A stretch of DNA of 21,905 nucleotides from an uncultured Eubacteriales bacterium (GCA_905210885.1 CAJLYO010000004.1:1-21905), one strand, 5' to 3'; positions 1-8,856 are shown, numbered from the stretch's first letter. Program-made: numbers and translations. The notes: generated by a model not told the origin, from the sequence alone.

Positions 1-1052
1 GAAAAAATAAATTTAATATAAATCTGTGAAAAATATGATTTTTTGCGGTACTTAGCACACATTCTGTCAAAATGCTCCCGGAGTGCCCGGATATCTTTCA
101 TCTTAATATCCTGTTTCATCTGCTTCATGAGCGTGTCGTCATCAATCTGCACCAGCACCGGCGTTTCCCCGCTGATGTCCTCGGAATATACATACACATC
201 AGGACGGTAAAACTTATTTTCCATCAGGGCTTCAAGCATATCCATTGTCTGCGGTATTTTTTCATAATCGTCAATTTCGCCTGAAATTGCAAAATGACAG
301 TGCTCGCCGTATTTTTTGAAAACGGCATCATGCAGCTTTTGTGCTGTCTGCTGCAGGGTCATGTAATGCGGACTGGCATTTAATAAAAGCACTGCCTGCT
401 GCGGATTTAAGTTTAAATACTGATATTCTTCACTCATATTTTCTTCAAGTATCTCCGCCTGAAAATCAAGCGCTTTTTTCCCAAAAAATTCTCGGTCAAA
501 CTCAAGAAATACAATCCGGTGGAAGTGATTCCAGAAATTTTCTCCCGCAAGATTTCCTGCCAATGTATGCACCTGTTCTACACTGCCCCCATTAAATAAG
601 GTATATAAAAGATATTCCCGCATATAGCTGCTCTGCTGCAGACGTTGTTCATTTTCAACATACTGCTTTTGCAGTTCCCCTGTAACCTTCTCTATGGTCT
701 GTGCAAATTCCTGTGGATTGACCGGCTTTAAAATGTAGTCCGATACGCCAAGACGCACTGCCAGCTTGGCATACTCAAATTCATTATACCCGCTGAATAT
801 AATTGTTTTTAATGTAAACCCCTCTTCTTTGGCTGCTCCAATAAGTTCTATGCCGTCCATAAACGGCATTTTTACATCGGTCAGCAATATATCTATCTTT
901 TTCCCCTGATTGCGCATTGAACATAGCTGCTCGAGTGCTGCTTTGCCGTTTGGTGCTTCATAGATTTCAAACGGCTCTGCCTGCTTCTTTAACAGAAATT
1001 TGATTCCGTTACGTTCAATCTTTTCATCATCCACTATTAAAATTGTATACAT
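1..1052 (-). CDS. YesN-type response regulator, C-terminus beyond left edge
   Basis: Two-component response regulator, read from ATG at 1052 and still open at base 1, so about 350 residues are visible. The N-terminal receiver domain (about residues 1-125) has all expected residues: acidic pair VDDE at 8-10, phospho-acceptor Asp59 in LLTDVKMP, Ser87 in the FSGYNEFEY segment and Lys109 in LKP. FSGYNEFEYAK is characteristic of the YesN branch, which normally ends in an AraC-type DNA-binding domain; that part would lie outside the window. The middle region (about 130-350) has no clear motif. The start is supported by GGGGA about 7 bases upstream; in-frame ATGs further up lack this spacing. No partner histidine kinase is visible. 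The gene is divergent from the YhgE operon and could regulate it, but that is inference from position only. Confidence 0.9.
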   Translation of the reverse strand, partial: MYTILIVDDEKIERNGIKFLLKKQAEPFEIYEAPNGKAALEQLCSMRNQGKKIDILLTDVKMPFMDGIELIGAAKEEGFTLKTIIFSGYNEFEYAKLAVRLGVSDYILKPVNPQEFAQTIEKVTGELQKQYVENEQRLQQSSYMREYLLYTLFNGGSVEQVHTLAGNLAGENFWNHFHRIVFLEFDREFFGKKALDFQAEILEENMSEEYQYLNLNPQQAVLLLNASPHYMTLQQTAQKLHDAVFKKYGEHCHFAISGEIDDYEKIPQTMDMLEALMENKFYRPDVYVYSEDISGETPVLVQIDDDTLMKQMKQDIKMKDIRALREHFDRMCAKYRKKSYFSQIYIKFIF

Positions 1053-1121
1053 ACCATTCCCCATTCTGTCCATTTACTATATAGCCAGTATACCACACCT
1101 TCCATTTAATGTAAAAAATAA

Positions 1122-1151
1122 CTGGCTTTTGAACTGCCAATATACTATAAT
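1122..1151 (+). promoter_or_regulatory. Probable promoter of the YhgE/Pip operon
   Basis: A perfect TATAAT at 1146-1151 lies 76 bases upstream of the first YhgE start codon. The -35 candidate CTGGCT (1122-1127, 18-base spacer) is weak, so activation by a regulator is plausible. The inverted pair GCCAGT (1084-1089) / ACTGGC (1121-1126) flanks the region and overlaps the weak -35 box; it might be an operator. The rest of the 1053-1227 intergenic stretch shows nothing else that I can assign. Confidence 0.45.
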
Positions 1152-1227
1152 GTCGCTATGAAAGTGCCTTTGCTCGCTTTCTAATGATAACAGTGTGCTG
1201 TATATCAGGCACAGAAATGAGGTCTTT

Positions 1228-3381
1228 ATGAAACATATCTTACATATATTCCGCAAAGACGTTACCGGTCTTAGCCGCAATTTATTCGCTTTGGTGATTG
1301 CGGGCGGATTGTGTATTATTCCGTCCCTGTATGCGTGGTTTAACATTTATTCCAACTGGGACCCGTATGCCAACACATCTTCCTTAAAGGTTGCTGTCGT
1401 ATCTGAAGACAGTGGATTTTCTTCAAAGGGAAGCGACCCTGTCAATATGGGAAATCAGGTTGTGGAGCAGCTTCATGACAATACCGGTGTAGGCTGGGTT
1501 TTTCCACAGGATACAGATGCTGCTTTAAAAGGGGTATATGACGGCAGTTATTATGCTGCCATTATTATCGGTGATGATTTCAGCCGCAGTCTGTTTGATT
1601 TTCTGGATAACGGCATGAATCACCCAAGCGTGACATATTACGAAAATTCAAAGAAAAATGCCGTTGCCACAAAGATTACCGATACGGCAAGTTCTACACT
1701 GCAGCAGACGATTAACACAGAATTTATTAACGTTGCCGCACAGACGGCATTAAGCGGTCTTGAAAGTATTACCCAAAAGGATTCTTCCATTTCCGGCAAA
1801 CTTATTGACGATATGAAGACCATTCAGGATAATCTGTCCGGTTATGCCGATACCATTGCCACCTTCCAGAACGGCAATGCTTCTTTATCGGAAAATCTGG
1901 AATCCATGAGTGCATTAATTCCGGAATTACAGGATATTTTAGAAAATTCAAAAGATACAACAAAGCTGACACAGTCTGCACTGTCCCGCTCTGTCGATAA
2001 CATGACCGACCAGCTTGATACAACACTTGCCGCCATGGAAACCATTTCCGAACAGGTGCAGAAACAGTTAGACACAGCACAGAATAAAATCACAAGCGAT
2101 ACACAAGGGGCATCCGATGCACTTTCTGCCGCATTAGACGGCTTAAACTCCCTGCTTGAGCAGAATCATAAACTGGATGACCTTTTAAACAAATTAGATG
2201 ATCTGGAATATATTGACCATAACATTATTGCACAGATCCGCGGACAACTTGAAGCAATTTCCACTTTACAGGACCTTGCAAAGAATCTGATTGACCAGAC
2301 TTCTTCGATTGTAAAGGAAACACCTGAAATTGCCGCTGCAAAGGCAGAGGTGCTGCATACCCTGTTATCCTCCTGCCTTGATAAAATGACACAGACCCAG
2401 CAGAAGTATCACACCATTGCTTCATCCGGTTTAAGTTCATTAAAAATCACCGTGAACGCAGCTGCGGATTCTGCCTATAAATCACTTGAAAATTCAGGCA
2501 GCCAGCTAAACAGCTTAGAACAGATTTTACTCGGAACCAGCAAAATCGCCCTGACGGCAAACCAGACCCTTGGCGATACCGGAACGATTATTTCGGGCAT
2601 GTCCGATAAAATCCAGCTGATTTTGACTTCCTTAAATAATATTACGGATTCTTCGGCTTATCAGACGCTTTCACAGTTATTACATGCCGATGCGGCCTCC
2701 TATGCCGAATTTATTGCAACACCTGTGGAAGTTGAACAGATTGATGTCTACCCGGCAGTCAACTACGGTACGGCAGTTACACCGTTTTACACAGCACTGG
2801 CGCTGTGGGTCGGCGGTATCGTACTCGTGGCACTGATGAAAGTACACGTTGACAATAATCCGAAGATGGAACTGATGGCAAAACCGCACGAACTGTATCT
2901 GGGCAGATTCCTTTTATTCTTTGTGATGGGACAGATTCAGAGCCTGATTATTGTACTTGGCGATTTATATTTATTAAAGGTTTCCTGTGAACATCCGGGA
3001 CTGCTCATTTTGACGGCTTCTGTCGCAAGCTTTGTATTTGTCCTGCTGATTTACACGCTGACACTTTCCTTTGGCGATGTCGGAAAGACCATTGCCGTTG
3101 TTATGGTTGTTATCCAGATTGCCGGTTCGAGCGGTACATTCCCGATTGAACTGCTGCCGCAGTTTTTCCAGAACGTATACCTGTACTTCCCGTTCCCGTA
3201 TGCGATTAACGCCATGCGCGAAGCCATCAGCGGCATGTATGAAATGAACTACTTTATTTATATGGGAAAACTGCTGATTTTTGCCGCAGCTTCCCTTTTA
3301 CTCGGACTGGTAATCCGCAAACCTTTCATTCCGCTCAATCATTTCTTTGAGGAAAAAATGAAAGAAACCAAAATGATGTAA
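1228..3381 (+). CDS. YhgE/Pip family membrane protein (long paralogue)
   Basis: 717-residue membrane protein of the YhgE/Pip family (phage infection protein; related to the EsaA/YueB proteins of Gram-positive cells). One N-terminal transmembrane helix (about 18-38) leads into the family hallmark PSLYAWFN..SNWDPY. A long extracellular region rich in Gln, Ser, Thr and Leu follows (about 60-515), probably largely coiled coil. The C-terminus holds a membrane domain of about five helices (about 520-710) with similarity to ABC-2-type permeases, including the GSSGTFPIELLPQ and PFPYAINAMRE segments. I chose ATG 1228, preceded by GAGG; the upstream in-frame GTG at 1195 has no suitable RBS. The cellular role is not established for most members; Pip of Lactococcus is a phage receptor. 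First gene of an apparent three-gene operon. Confidence 0.88.
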   Translation: MKHILHIFRKDVTGLSRNLFALVIAGGLCIIPSLYAWFNIYSNWDPYANTSSLKVAVVSEDSGFSSKGSDPVNMGNQVVEQLHDNTGVGWVFPQDTDAALKGVYDGSYYAAIIIGDDFSRSLFDFLDNGMNHPSVTYYENSKKNAVATKITDTASSTLQQTINTEFINVAAQTALSGLESITQKDSSISGKLIDDMKTIQDNLSGYADTIATFQNGNASLSENLESMSALIPELQDILENSKDTTKLTQSALSRSVDNMTDQLDTTLAAMETISEQVQKQLDTAQNKITSDTQGASDALSAALDGLNSLLEQNHKLDDLLNKLDDLEYIDHNIIAQIRGQLEAISTLQDLAKNLIDQTSSIVKETPEIAAAKAEVLHTLLSSCLDKMTQTQQKYHTIASSGLSSLKITVNAAADSAYKSLENSGSQLNSLEQILLGTSKIALTANQTLGDTGTIISGMSDKIQLILTSLNNITDSSAYQTLSQLLHADAASYAEFIATPVEVEQIDVYPAVNYGTAVTPFYTALALWVGGIVLVALMKVHVDNNPKMELMAKPHELYLGRFLLFFVMGQIQSLIIVLGDLYLLKVSCEHPGLLILTASVASFVFVLLIYTLTLSFGDVGKTIAVVMVVIQIAGSSGTFPIELLPQFFQNVYLYFPFPYAINAMREAISGMYEMNYFIYMGKLLIFAAASLLLGLVIRKPFIPLNHFFEEKMKETKMM

Positions 3382-3411
3382 CCAATACATATTTGTTAGT
3401 GAGGTAGAACT

Positions 3412-3912
3412 ATGACTTTAAAAAACAGCCCTGTGGCAGATGACCTTCTGGCAACACCCATAGCACGGACTTCTGCCAGAAGCCTGTCCGATTCCGGTTC
3501 ACCGGATACGGATTTTACGGACGTGTCTTCGTCTAAGAACGGACGTGATGAAGATTTTAACGCGACTTTAATGCAGATTCAGGAATTCAGCCATACACTG
3601 CATGAACGCAATCAGAAGCGTATTAAGGCGGGACTCTGGTGTATTGCCATTATCCCGATGATTTTCCTTATTTTGCTGCTGCATATGGAGAGTTCAAAGG
3701 TTGTGTATCTTTTATTATGGGTAATTTCACTCTTTTTAATTTCTGCATATCTGGTAACGGTCGCTTACATTGATGACCAGATGCAAAAAAAATTAAAACA
3801 GCTCGGACTGGATTTGAAAGAGGGACACGACTACCTTGTACAGGATTTACCATCCCGTCTCAATAACAACTTACAGTCTATTATCACTGCTGCAAAGGAG
3901 ATTAAACTATGA
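3412..3912 (+). CDS. Small two-helix membrane protein between YhgE paralogues
   Basis: 166-residue protein that I do not recognise as a named family. The first 50 or so residues are polar, low-complexity and Ser/Asp-rich, probably disordered. A charged amphipathic stretch is followed by two closely spaced hydrophobic helices (about 73-90 and 96-118) and a polar C-terminus rich in Lys, Gln and Asn. Both ends are predicted on the same, probably cytoplasmic, side. The start ATG has GAGG about 8 bases upstream. It lies 31 bases after the first YhgE gene, and its stop overlaps the next start as ATGA, indicating translational coupling. By position it may be an accessory or assembly subunit of a YhgE complex; this is inference. 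Confidence 0.8.
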   Translation: MTLKNSPVADDLLATPIARTSARSLSDSGSPDTDFTDVSSSKNGRDEDFNATLMQIQEFSHTLHERNQKRIKAGLWCIAIIPMIFLILLLHMESSKVVYLLLWVISLFLISAYLVTVAYIDDQMQKKLKQLGLDLKEGHDYLVQDLPSRLNNNLQSIITAAKEIKL

Positions 3913-5675
3913 AAAATATTTTTCTTGTTTTTATACAGGACCTCAAACGTATCAGTACCAATGTGGTCGCCATTGTTGTACTGATTGGTCTTACCGTCAT
4001 TCCATCCCTGTATGCGTGGTTTAACACTCTGTCAAACTGGGACCCATACGGAACAGATTCCACTTCCCGCATCAAGGTTGCTGTGGCGTCTGATGATCCG
4101 GGTGTAACTATTGACGGTGTGACTGTAAATATCGGCGACCAGATTATTTCTAATTTAAAAGCCAATACAACCATCGGCTGGGTGTTTACGGATTCCACGC
4201 AGGAAGCCATTGACGGCGTGTACAGCGGCGACTACTATGCCGCACTGGTTCTACCGTCTGACTTTACAAGCGATATGGTAAGTTTTCTTTCGGATTCCCT
4301 AGAACATCCGCAGATTCAGTATTACTGTAATCAGAAGAAAAATGCCATTGCGCCGAAAATTACGGATAAGGCAAAAAAAGCGGTTCAGTCCCAGACTAAT
4401 TCCACCTTTGTGAACACTTTAACAAAAAGTCTTGTAAGCGCCAGCTCCGCTGCTATCACCGTGGATTTTGACAGTCTGACACTGGATGATACCACAGGGA
4501 ATTCACTCATTGATGTCATATCCGGTAAACTGACCGATGCCTACAATGAATTGCAGACATACAATGTGATGTTAGATTCCCTGATTTCCATTACACAGAT
4601 TTCTTCCGATGTTTCCTCTCTTGCGCGCAGTTCTTCATCGGATTTACCGGAAACACTGGATACACAGGCAGGAGAACTTGCCGCCCTGCAAAAGCTTCTG
4701 GATGCCAATTCAGTTTCTTCCCTGTCAGAGGTTTCAGCTTCACTTTCGGAAAATGTGTCCTCTATCCGCAGTGTAATGTCTTCCATTTCTTCTTTATATC
4801 AGGATATGGACGGCGACATGAACACCTTTACGGATGCGGTTACACAGGGACAGGAAAATCTGACACGGACACAGCAGACTTTAAATGCACTGATGACTAA
4901 GCTTTCCGATTCTATTGAATTACTCAATAAAATCGCTTCCGACCCGGAATATGATTTTGTGAATGAGATTTTAGGCAGTGACCCGCAGACACTGGCAGAC
5001 TTTATTGCCTCACCGGTAGAAATTACGACCAAAAAGATTTATGAAATTTCAGCTTACGGTTCTGCCGTTTCACCGTTTTACACGGTCCTTTCCATCTGGG
5101 TCGGCGGTCTGATTATGGTGGCTATCATTCATACACAGGTGAAAAAATCCAAACACCTGCCGGCCGGTGTAAAGCCGTATCAGAAATTTTTCGGACGATA
5201 CCTGACATTTTACTGTATCGGGCAGTTGCAGACACTTCTGATTGTACTCGGAAATCTGTTTTATATCCAGATTCAGTGTCCGCACCCGGTTTTATACTGG
5301 TTTGCATGTTCTGTCACCAGCCTGGTCTTTACGATTTTTATGTATGCACTGACGGTTGCCTTTGGCAATATCGGTGAAGCCCTTGCAATTATTTTCATGG
5401 TAGTCCAAGTTGCCGGAAGCGGCGGTACGTTCCCGATTGACGTCCTGCCAAAGGTTTACCGGATGATTTACCGCTACCTGCCATTCCCATATGCCATGGA
5501 TGCCCTGCGCGAAACGATTGGCGGCATGTACGGCAATTATTACTGGGAATGTATCGGCAGACTCTTTATCTATATTATCATTGCCATTCTCATCGGTCTT
5601 GTCCTTCGCAAGCCGTTTGAACAGCTCAATCACTATATGGAACGGAGTAAGGAAAATTCCGGAGTGATGCTGTAA
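3909..5675 (+). CDS. YhgE/Pip family membrane protein (short paralogue)
   Basis: 588-residue paralogue of the first YhgE protein, with the same plan: N-terminal helix (about 15-35), PSLYAWFN and SNWDPYG hallmark, extracellular region (about 60-385) and C-terminal polytopic domain (about 390-580) with GSGGTFPIDVLPK and PFPYAMDALRE segments. The extracellular region is roughly 130 residues shorter than in its partner; the membrane ends are the most alike. Start ATG 3909 has AAAGGAG 8 bases upstream and overlaps the stop of the small membrane gene by four bases (ATGA), so translation is coupled. The pair probably arose by tandem duplication and may form a heteromeric complex; the latter is inference. 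Confidence 0.88.
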   Translation: MKNIFLVFIQDLKRISTNVVAIVVLIGLTVIPSLYAWFNTLSNWDPYGTDSTSRIKVAVASDDPGVTIDGVTVNIGDQIISNLKANTTIGWVFTDSTQEAIDGVYSGDYYAALVLPSDFTSDMVSFLSDSLEHPQIQYYCNQKKNAIAPKITDKAKKAVQSQTNSTFVNTLTKSLVSASSAAITVDFDSLTLDDTTGNSLIDVISGKLTDAYNELQTYNVMLDSLISITQISSDVSSLARSSSSDLPETLDTQAGELAALQKLLDANSVSSLSEVSASLSENVSSIRSVMSSISSLYQDMDGDMNTFTDAVTQGQENLTRTQQTLNALMTKLSDSIELLNKIASDPEYDFVNEILGSDPQTLADFIASPVEITTKKIYEISAYGSAVSPFYTVLSIWVGGLIMVAIIHTQVKKSKHLPAGVKPYQKFFGRYLTFYCIGQLQTLLIVLGNLFYIQIQCPHPVLYWFACSVTSLVFTIFMYALTVAFGNIGEALAIIFMVVQVAGSGGTFPIDVLPKVYRMIYRYLPFPYAMDALRETIGGMYGNYYWECIGRLFIYIIIAILIGLVLRKPFEQLNHYMERSKENSGVML

Positions 5676-5679
5676 TAAG

Positions 5680-5737
5680 CAAAAAAATACGTTCACTTTC
5701 CACACGTTGTTTGACGGAAAGTGAACGTATTTTTTGC
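5680..5737. terminator. Bidirectional rho-independent terminator
   Basis: A perfect 15-bp stem, 5687-5701 pairing with 5716-5730, with a 14-base loop, is flanked by a run of A on the left (5681-5687) and T on the right (5730-5735). It is therefore a good terminator on either strand. It begins just after the second YhgE gene and lies about 100 bases past the end of the convergent phosphorylase gene. Nothing else was seen between 5738 and 5833. Confidence 0.9.
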
Positions 5738-5833
5738 CTTGAGGGGTGGTTGTGGACGGATTGTGGGTGATTTCGCCTTGGCGGGGACGGAAAGGGTTTG
5801 TGTTTTTTGCCGCCTGTTTACTTTTTGCCCGGC

Positions 5834-7861
5834 TTACAATTTCCAGATATCGGTGTTGTACTGGCGGATGGTTCGGTCGGAGGAGAAGAAGCCTGCCATC
5901 GCGGTGTTTATCAGCATTTTTCTGCCCCATGCGGCTCTGTCTTTGTAGTCTGCAAGCGCCTGTTCTTTTACCTTTATATATTCCTTGAAATCCAACAGTG
6001 TCATGAACCAGTCTTTACTGATAATTTCATGGTGCAGACGGGCTAAGTTTTCTTCATCCCCATACTGCTTTAACTCATCTGAAACGATAAAATCAACACA
6101 TTTTTTTATCATTTCATCCTTTTCATAAAGGTCCTTTGCACAGTAATCGGCATTTTTGTAATGCGCGATGACTTCGTCACTGGATGCACCAAAGGTATAG
6201 ATATTGTCTTTGCCGACAAGCTGTGCAATCTCGACATTTGCACCGTCAAATGTTCCGAGTGTCAGTGCACCGTTTAACATAAATTTCATATTGCCCGTTC
6301 CGGAAGCTTCCTTGGAAGCCAGCGAAATCTGCTCTGAAATGTCGCACGCCGGAATCAGCTTTTCCGCCATCGTCACATTATAATTTTCCACCATGACAAC
6401 CTTTAAATACGGACTGACATCCGGATCATTTGCAATCAATTCACCCAGGCACAAAATTAAGTGAATAATATCTTTTGCAATCGTATATGCTTTTGCCGCC
6501 TTCGCACCGAAAATAACCGTAACCGGAGTATCCGGAATATTTCCGGCCTTAATCTCAAAATATTTGTAAATGACATACAGTGCGTTCATCTGCTGGCGCT
6601 TGTACTCATGCAGGCGCTTTACCTGAATGTCAAAGACCGACTGCGGATTGATTTTTACACCGCATTTTTCCTGCATATATGCAGCAAGACGTTTCTTATT
6701 TTCCGCCTTGATTTCAAGCATGCGCGCAATCACATTTTCATCATCTGCATATTTTATAAGCTGTGAAAGTTCCCCTGCTTCCTTTTTAAAATCTGCACCA
6801 ATCAGTTCTTCAATATAGGCGGCCAGTGCCTGATTGCAGTGCAGTAACCACCTTCTGAACGTAATGCCGTTGGTTTTATTGTTAAATTTTTCAGGATAAA
6901 TGCGGTAAAAAGATTTCAGTTCTTCCTGCATCAAAATCTCCGTATGCAGCTTTGCCACCCCATTTACACTGAAACCATAATGAATATCAATATGTGCCAT
7001 ATGCACGCGGTCGTTTTCGTCAATAATGTAAACGGAAGAATCCGTATAACGGGCGCGTACATTTTCATCAAGATAACGGATAATCGGAACTAACTGCGGC
7101 ACAACCTCCTCAAGATAGTCCAACGGCCATGTTTCGAGTGCTTCTGCAAGAATCGTGTGATTTGTGTATGCACACGTCTTTGTCACCACCTCTGCCGCCT
7201 CCTGCATCGTCATCACACTGCCGTCAATGTCTTTCTGCGTTGTTAAAATGCGGATTAATTCAGGAATAACCATTGTCGGGTGCGTATCATTAATCTGAAT
7301 CACCGCAAATTCATTCAGATTCTTTAACGTCTTTCCCGCTTTTTCACATTTCCTGCGGCATTCTGAAAGAATCAACTGTGCGGCGTTGCTTACCATAAAA
7401 TACTGCTGGTAAATGCGCAATAACTGTCCGGCTCTGTCGCTGTCGTCCGGGTACAAAAAGAGCGTGAGATTCTTCTCAATCGCATTTTTATCAAAATCAA
7501 TGCCGTCGTGCATTGGTATTTTTTCATCAACCGTGTCGATATCAAATAAATGCAGTTTGTTGACCCTGCCCTCGTAACCTGTCACATCAATGTCATACAT
7601 TCTCGACATGACGGACAATTTGCCAAACTGTACCGGGTACTGCACCTCCGTCTTTGTCAGCCAGCTTTCCTTTTGAATCCAGTAATCCGGCTGTTCTGTC
7701 TGCTTATTCTGTGCAAACACCTGACGGAACAGCCCCAGATGATAGTTGATGCCAATGCCGTCCCCGTTTAAGTTTAATGTGGCAATGGAATCCAAAAAGC
7801 ACGCTGCCAGCCGTCCCAGTCCGCCATTTCCAAGTGACGGCTCCGGCTCGGCTTCTTCGAT
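5834..7861 (-). CDS. glgP: Alpha-glucan (glycogen/maltodextrin) phosphorylase, N-terminus missing
   Basis: Glycosyltransferase family 35 phosphorylase, releasing glucose-1-phosphate from alpha-1,4-glucans using PLP. The recognisable protein starts at EEAEPEPSLGNGGLGRLAACF (7859 downward) and continues to its natural end, YNTDIWKL. The PLP site EASGTGNMKFMLNGALT is intact (Lys codon 6284-6286), as are INDTHPT, QVKRLHEYKRQ and the TLGTFDGANVEI segment. Members usually have about 750-820 residues, with GNGGLGR near residue 110, so roughly 100 N-terminal residues are lacking. The reading frame continues upstream of 7861, but that part resembles no phosphorylase and reads antisense through the SLH gene. 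As it stands the gene has no believable start or promoter. Either the contig is chimeric here or the gene is a broken remnant. Confidence 0.9.
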   Translation of the reverse strand: MEEAEPEPSLGNGGLGRLAACFLDSIATLNLNGDGIGINYHLGLFRQVFAQNKQTEQPDYWIQKESWLTKTEVQYPVQFGKLSVMSRMYDIDVTGYEGRVNKLHLFDIDTVDEKIPMHDGIDFDKNAIEKNLTLFLYPDDSDRAGQLLRIYQQYFMVSNAAQLILSECRRKCEKAGKTLKNLNEFAVIQINDTHPTMVIPELIRILTTQKDIDGSVMTMQEAAEVVTKTCAYTNHTILAEALETWPLDYLEEVVPQLVPIIRYLDENVRARYTDSSVYIIDENDRVHMAHIDIHYGFSVNGVAKLHTEILMQEELKSFYRIYPEKFNNKTNGITFRRWLLHCNQALAAYIEELIGADFKKEAGELSQLIKYADDENVIARMLEIKAENKKRLAAYMQEKCGVKINPQSVFDIQVKRLHEYKRQQMNALYVIYKYFEIKAGNIPDTPVTVIFGAKAAKAYTIAKDIIHLILCLGELIANDPDVSPYLKVVMVENYNVTMAEKLIPACDISEQISLASKEASGTGNMKFMLNGALTLGTFDGANVEIAQLVGKDNIYTFGASSDEVIAHYKNADYCAKDLYEKDEMIKKCVDFIVSDELKQYGDEENLARLHHEIISKDWFMTLLDFKEYIKVKEQALADYKDRAAWGRKMLINTAMAGFFSSDRTIRQYNTDIWKL

Positions 7862-7871
7862 TGGTATAATA
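7862..7871. other. Junction between two unrelated blocks
   Basis: On the left, phosphorylase homology (minus strand) stops at about 7861. On the right, SLH-protein homology (plus strand) begins by about 7872. Both genes lose their 5' ends here. No start codon with an RBS, promoter, insertion sequence, target duplication or att-like repeat was found at the join. The edges are given to within about 10-20 bases. Confidence 0.75.
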
Positions 7872-8810
7872 AAACCGCCTTTTGCCGATACGGATAATGA
7901 ACATATCGGTGTGCTGAATGCATTGGGAATTATCAACGGAAAGTCAGAAACGGAATTTGCTCCGAACGATTTTCTTACCCGCGAGGAAGCCGCCGTCATT
8001 GTCTGCCGTTTGATAAAAGAGATGTACCCTGAAGCTGCCGCAACAGAAATGTATTTTGATTTTGCGGACAGCGAGCAAATATCCGATTGGGCAATGAACA
8101 GTATTCAAGTTATATGTAACATGGGAATTATGAAGGGCGTGGGTGATAACAAATTCGCACCGCAGGATTTATATACAACCGAACAGGCCATCGCAACGCT
8201 TGTAGAGGTTTACAATAGATTCTCCGGAGCCGCGGACGAAAAACTTGTTAATGAAAAGTTTATGGTTTTATCATTGCCCTGGGGTGAAAAATGGGAAAAT
8301 ATAAAAGACTGCGAAGTTGTTTCAACAGCAAATATAGTGGCAGATGACGGAAACAGATTTGCGGTTGAGCTGGACAATGTTGAATTTTTGGGCGCGAGCG
8401 GAAAAATGATATTACAGTTTTCCGTGTCAGATGATTCTTTCCCGATAATCGGACTTGTAAGAGCTTATTTTAGCTATAAAGAGGAAAACGAAAAAGAAGT
8501 AATAGCTCAGGGAAATAAAATGTACGGTGAACGGAAAAACTATTATCTTGACGAAAAAGGAATTCAAAACCCATTGAGTCCGTCTGCTTGGTACAGCGCT
8601 GAAAATGTGGAAAACAGTTTGTCGGCGGATGAAAGGGCATATTTTGAAAAATTGTTAAATGATAAAGGCGTTGAAAAAACAAGAGCCGATGCAATAATCA
8701 GAGGTCCGCTTGTCGTTATATCGGTAAGTGAAAGCGACAATATAGTAACAATAGACGGAAATAATGCGGCGAAAATTTTTAATATCAGGTCATTGTCATC
8801 ACTAAAATAA
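7872..8810 (+). CDS. SLH-domain surface protein, N-terminus missing
   Basis: About 312 residues of an S-layer-homology protein. One SLH repeat begins at FADTDNEHIG and includes ALGIINGKSETEFAPNDFLT followed by REEA. A second repeat begins at FADSEQISDWA and includes NMGIMKGVGDNKFAPQD. SLH modules usually come in threes and anchor exported proteins to secondary wall polymers, so at least one repeat and the signal peptide are probably lost upstream. The remaining 195 or so C-terminal residues carry no motif I recognise; they look like a mixed alpha/beta extracellular domain with no catalytic signature. The frame extends back to an ATG at 7746, but that portion is antisense to phosphorylase and has no RBS, so it was excluded. 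Cell-surface location is inferred from the SLH repeats. Confidence 0.8.
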   Translation, partial: KPPFADTDNEHIGVLNALGIINGKSETEFAPNDFLTREEAAVIVCRLIKEMYPEAAATEMYFDFADSEQISDWAMNSIQVICNMGIMKGVGDNKFAPQDLYTTEQAIATLVEVYNRFSGAADEKLVNEKFMVLSLPWGEKWENIKDCEVVSTANIVADDGNRFAVELDNVEFLGASGKMILQFSVSDDSFPIIGLVRAYFSYKEENEKEVIAQGNKMYGERKNYYLDEKGIQNPLSPSAWYSAENVENSLSADERAYFEKLLNDKGVEKTRADAIIRGPLVVISVSESDNIVTIDGNNAAKIFNIRSLSSLK

Positions 8811-8814
8811 ATTT

Positions 8815-8848
8815 AACGGTAAACCTGCACATAGGTTTACCGTTTTTT
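8815..8848. terminator. Terminator between SLH and helicase genes
   Basis: A perfect 12-bp stem (8815-8826 with 8833-8844) with a 6-base loop is followed by T8843-8848. It starts four bases after the SLH stop codon. The opposite strand has only a weak T tract, so termination of the convergent helicase gene, which ends at 8857, is likely but less efficient. Confidence 0.88.
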
Positions 8849-8856
8849 CATAATTT

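Noticed and set aside
1325..4028. 22-base identical repeat in the two YhgE genes (about 1324-1345 and 4007-4028)
   Set aside because: It encodes the shared SLYAWFN motif, so it reflects paralogy, not a mobile or regulatory repeat.
5292..5930. 212-codon open frame on the minus strand
   Set aside because: Antisense to the second YhgE gene and spanning its terminator; no RBS and no recognisable domain.
7746..7871. Upstream extension of the SLH reading frame to an ATG
   Set aside because: Lies antisense within phosphorylase coding sequence, has no RBS, and the peptide lacks a signal sequence or SLH features.
7862..7999. Upstream extension of the phosphorylase frame, giving an apparent 721-residue protein
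   Set aside because: The extra 46 residues are antisense to SLH repeat sequence and do not resemble any phosphorylase N-terminus.
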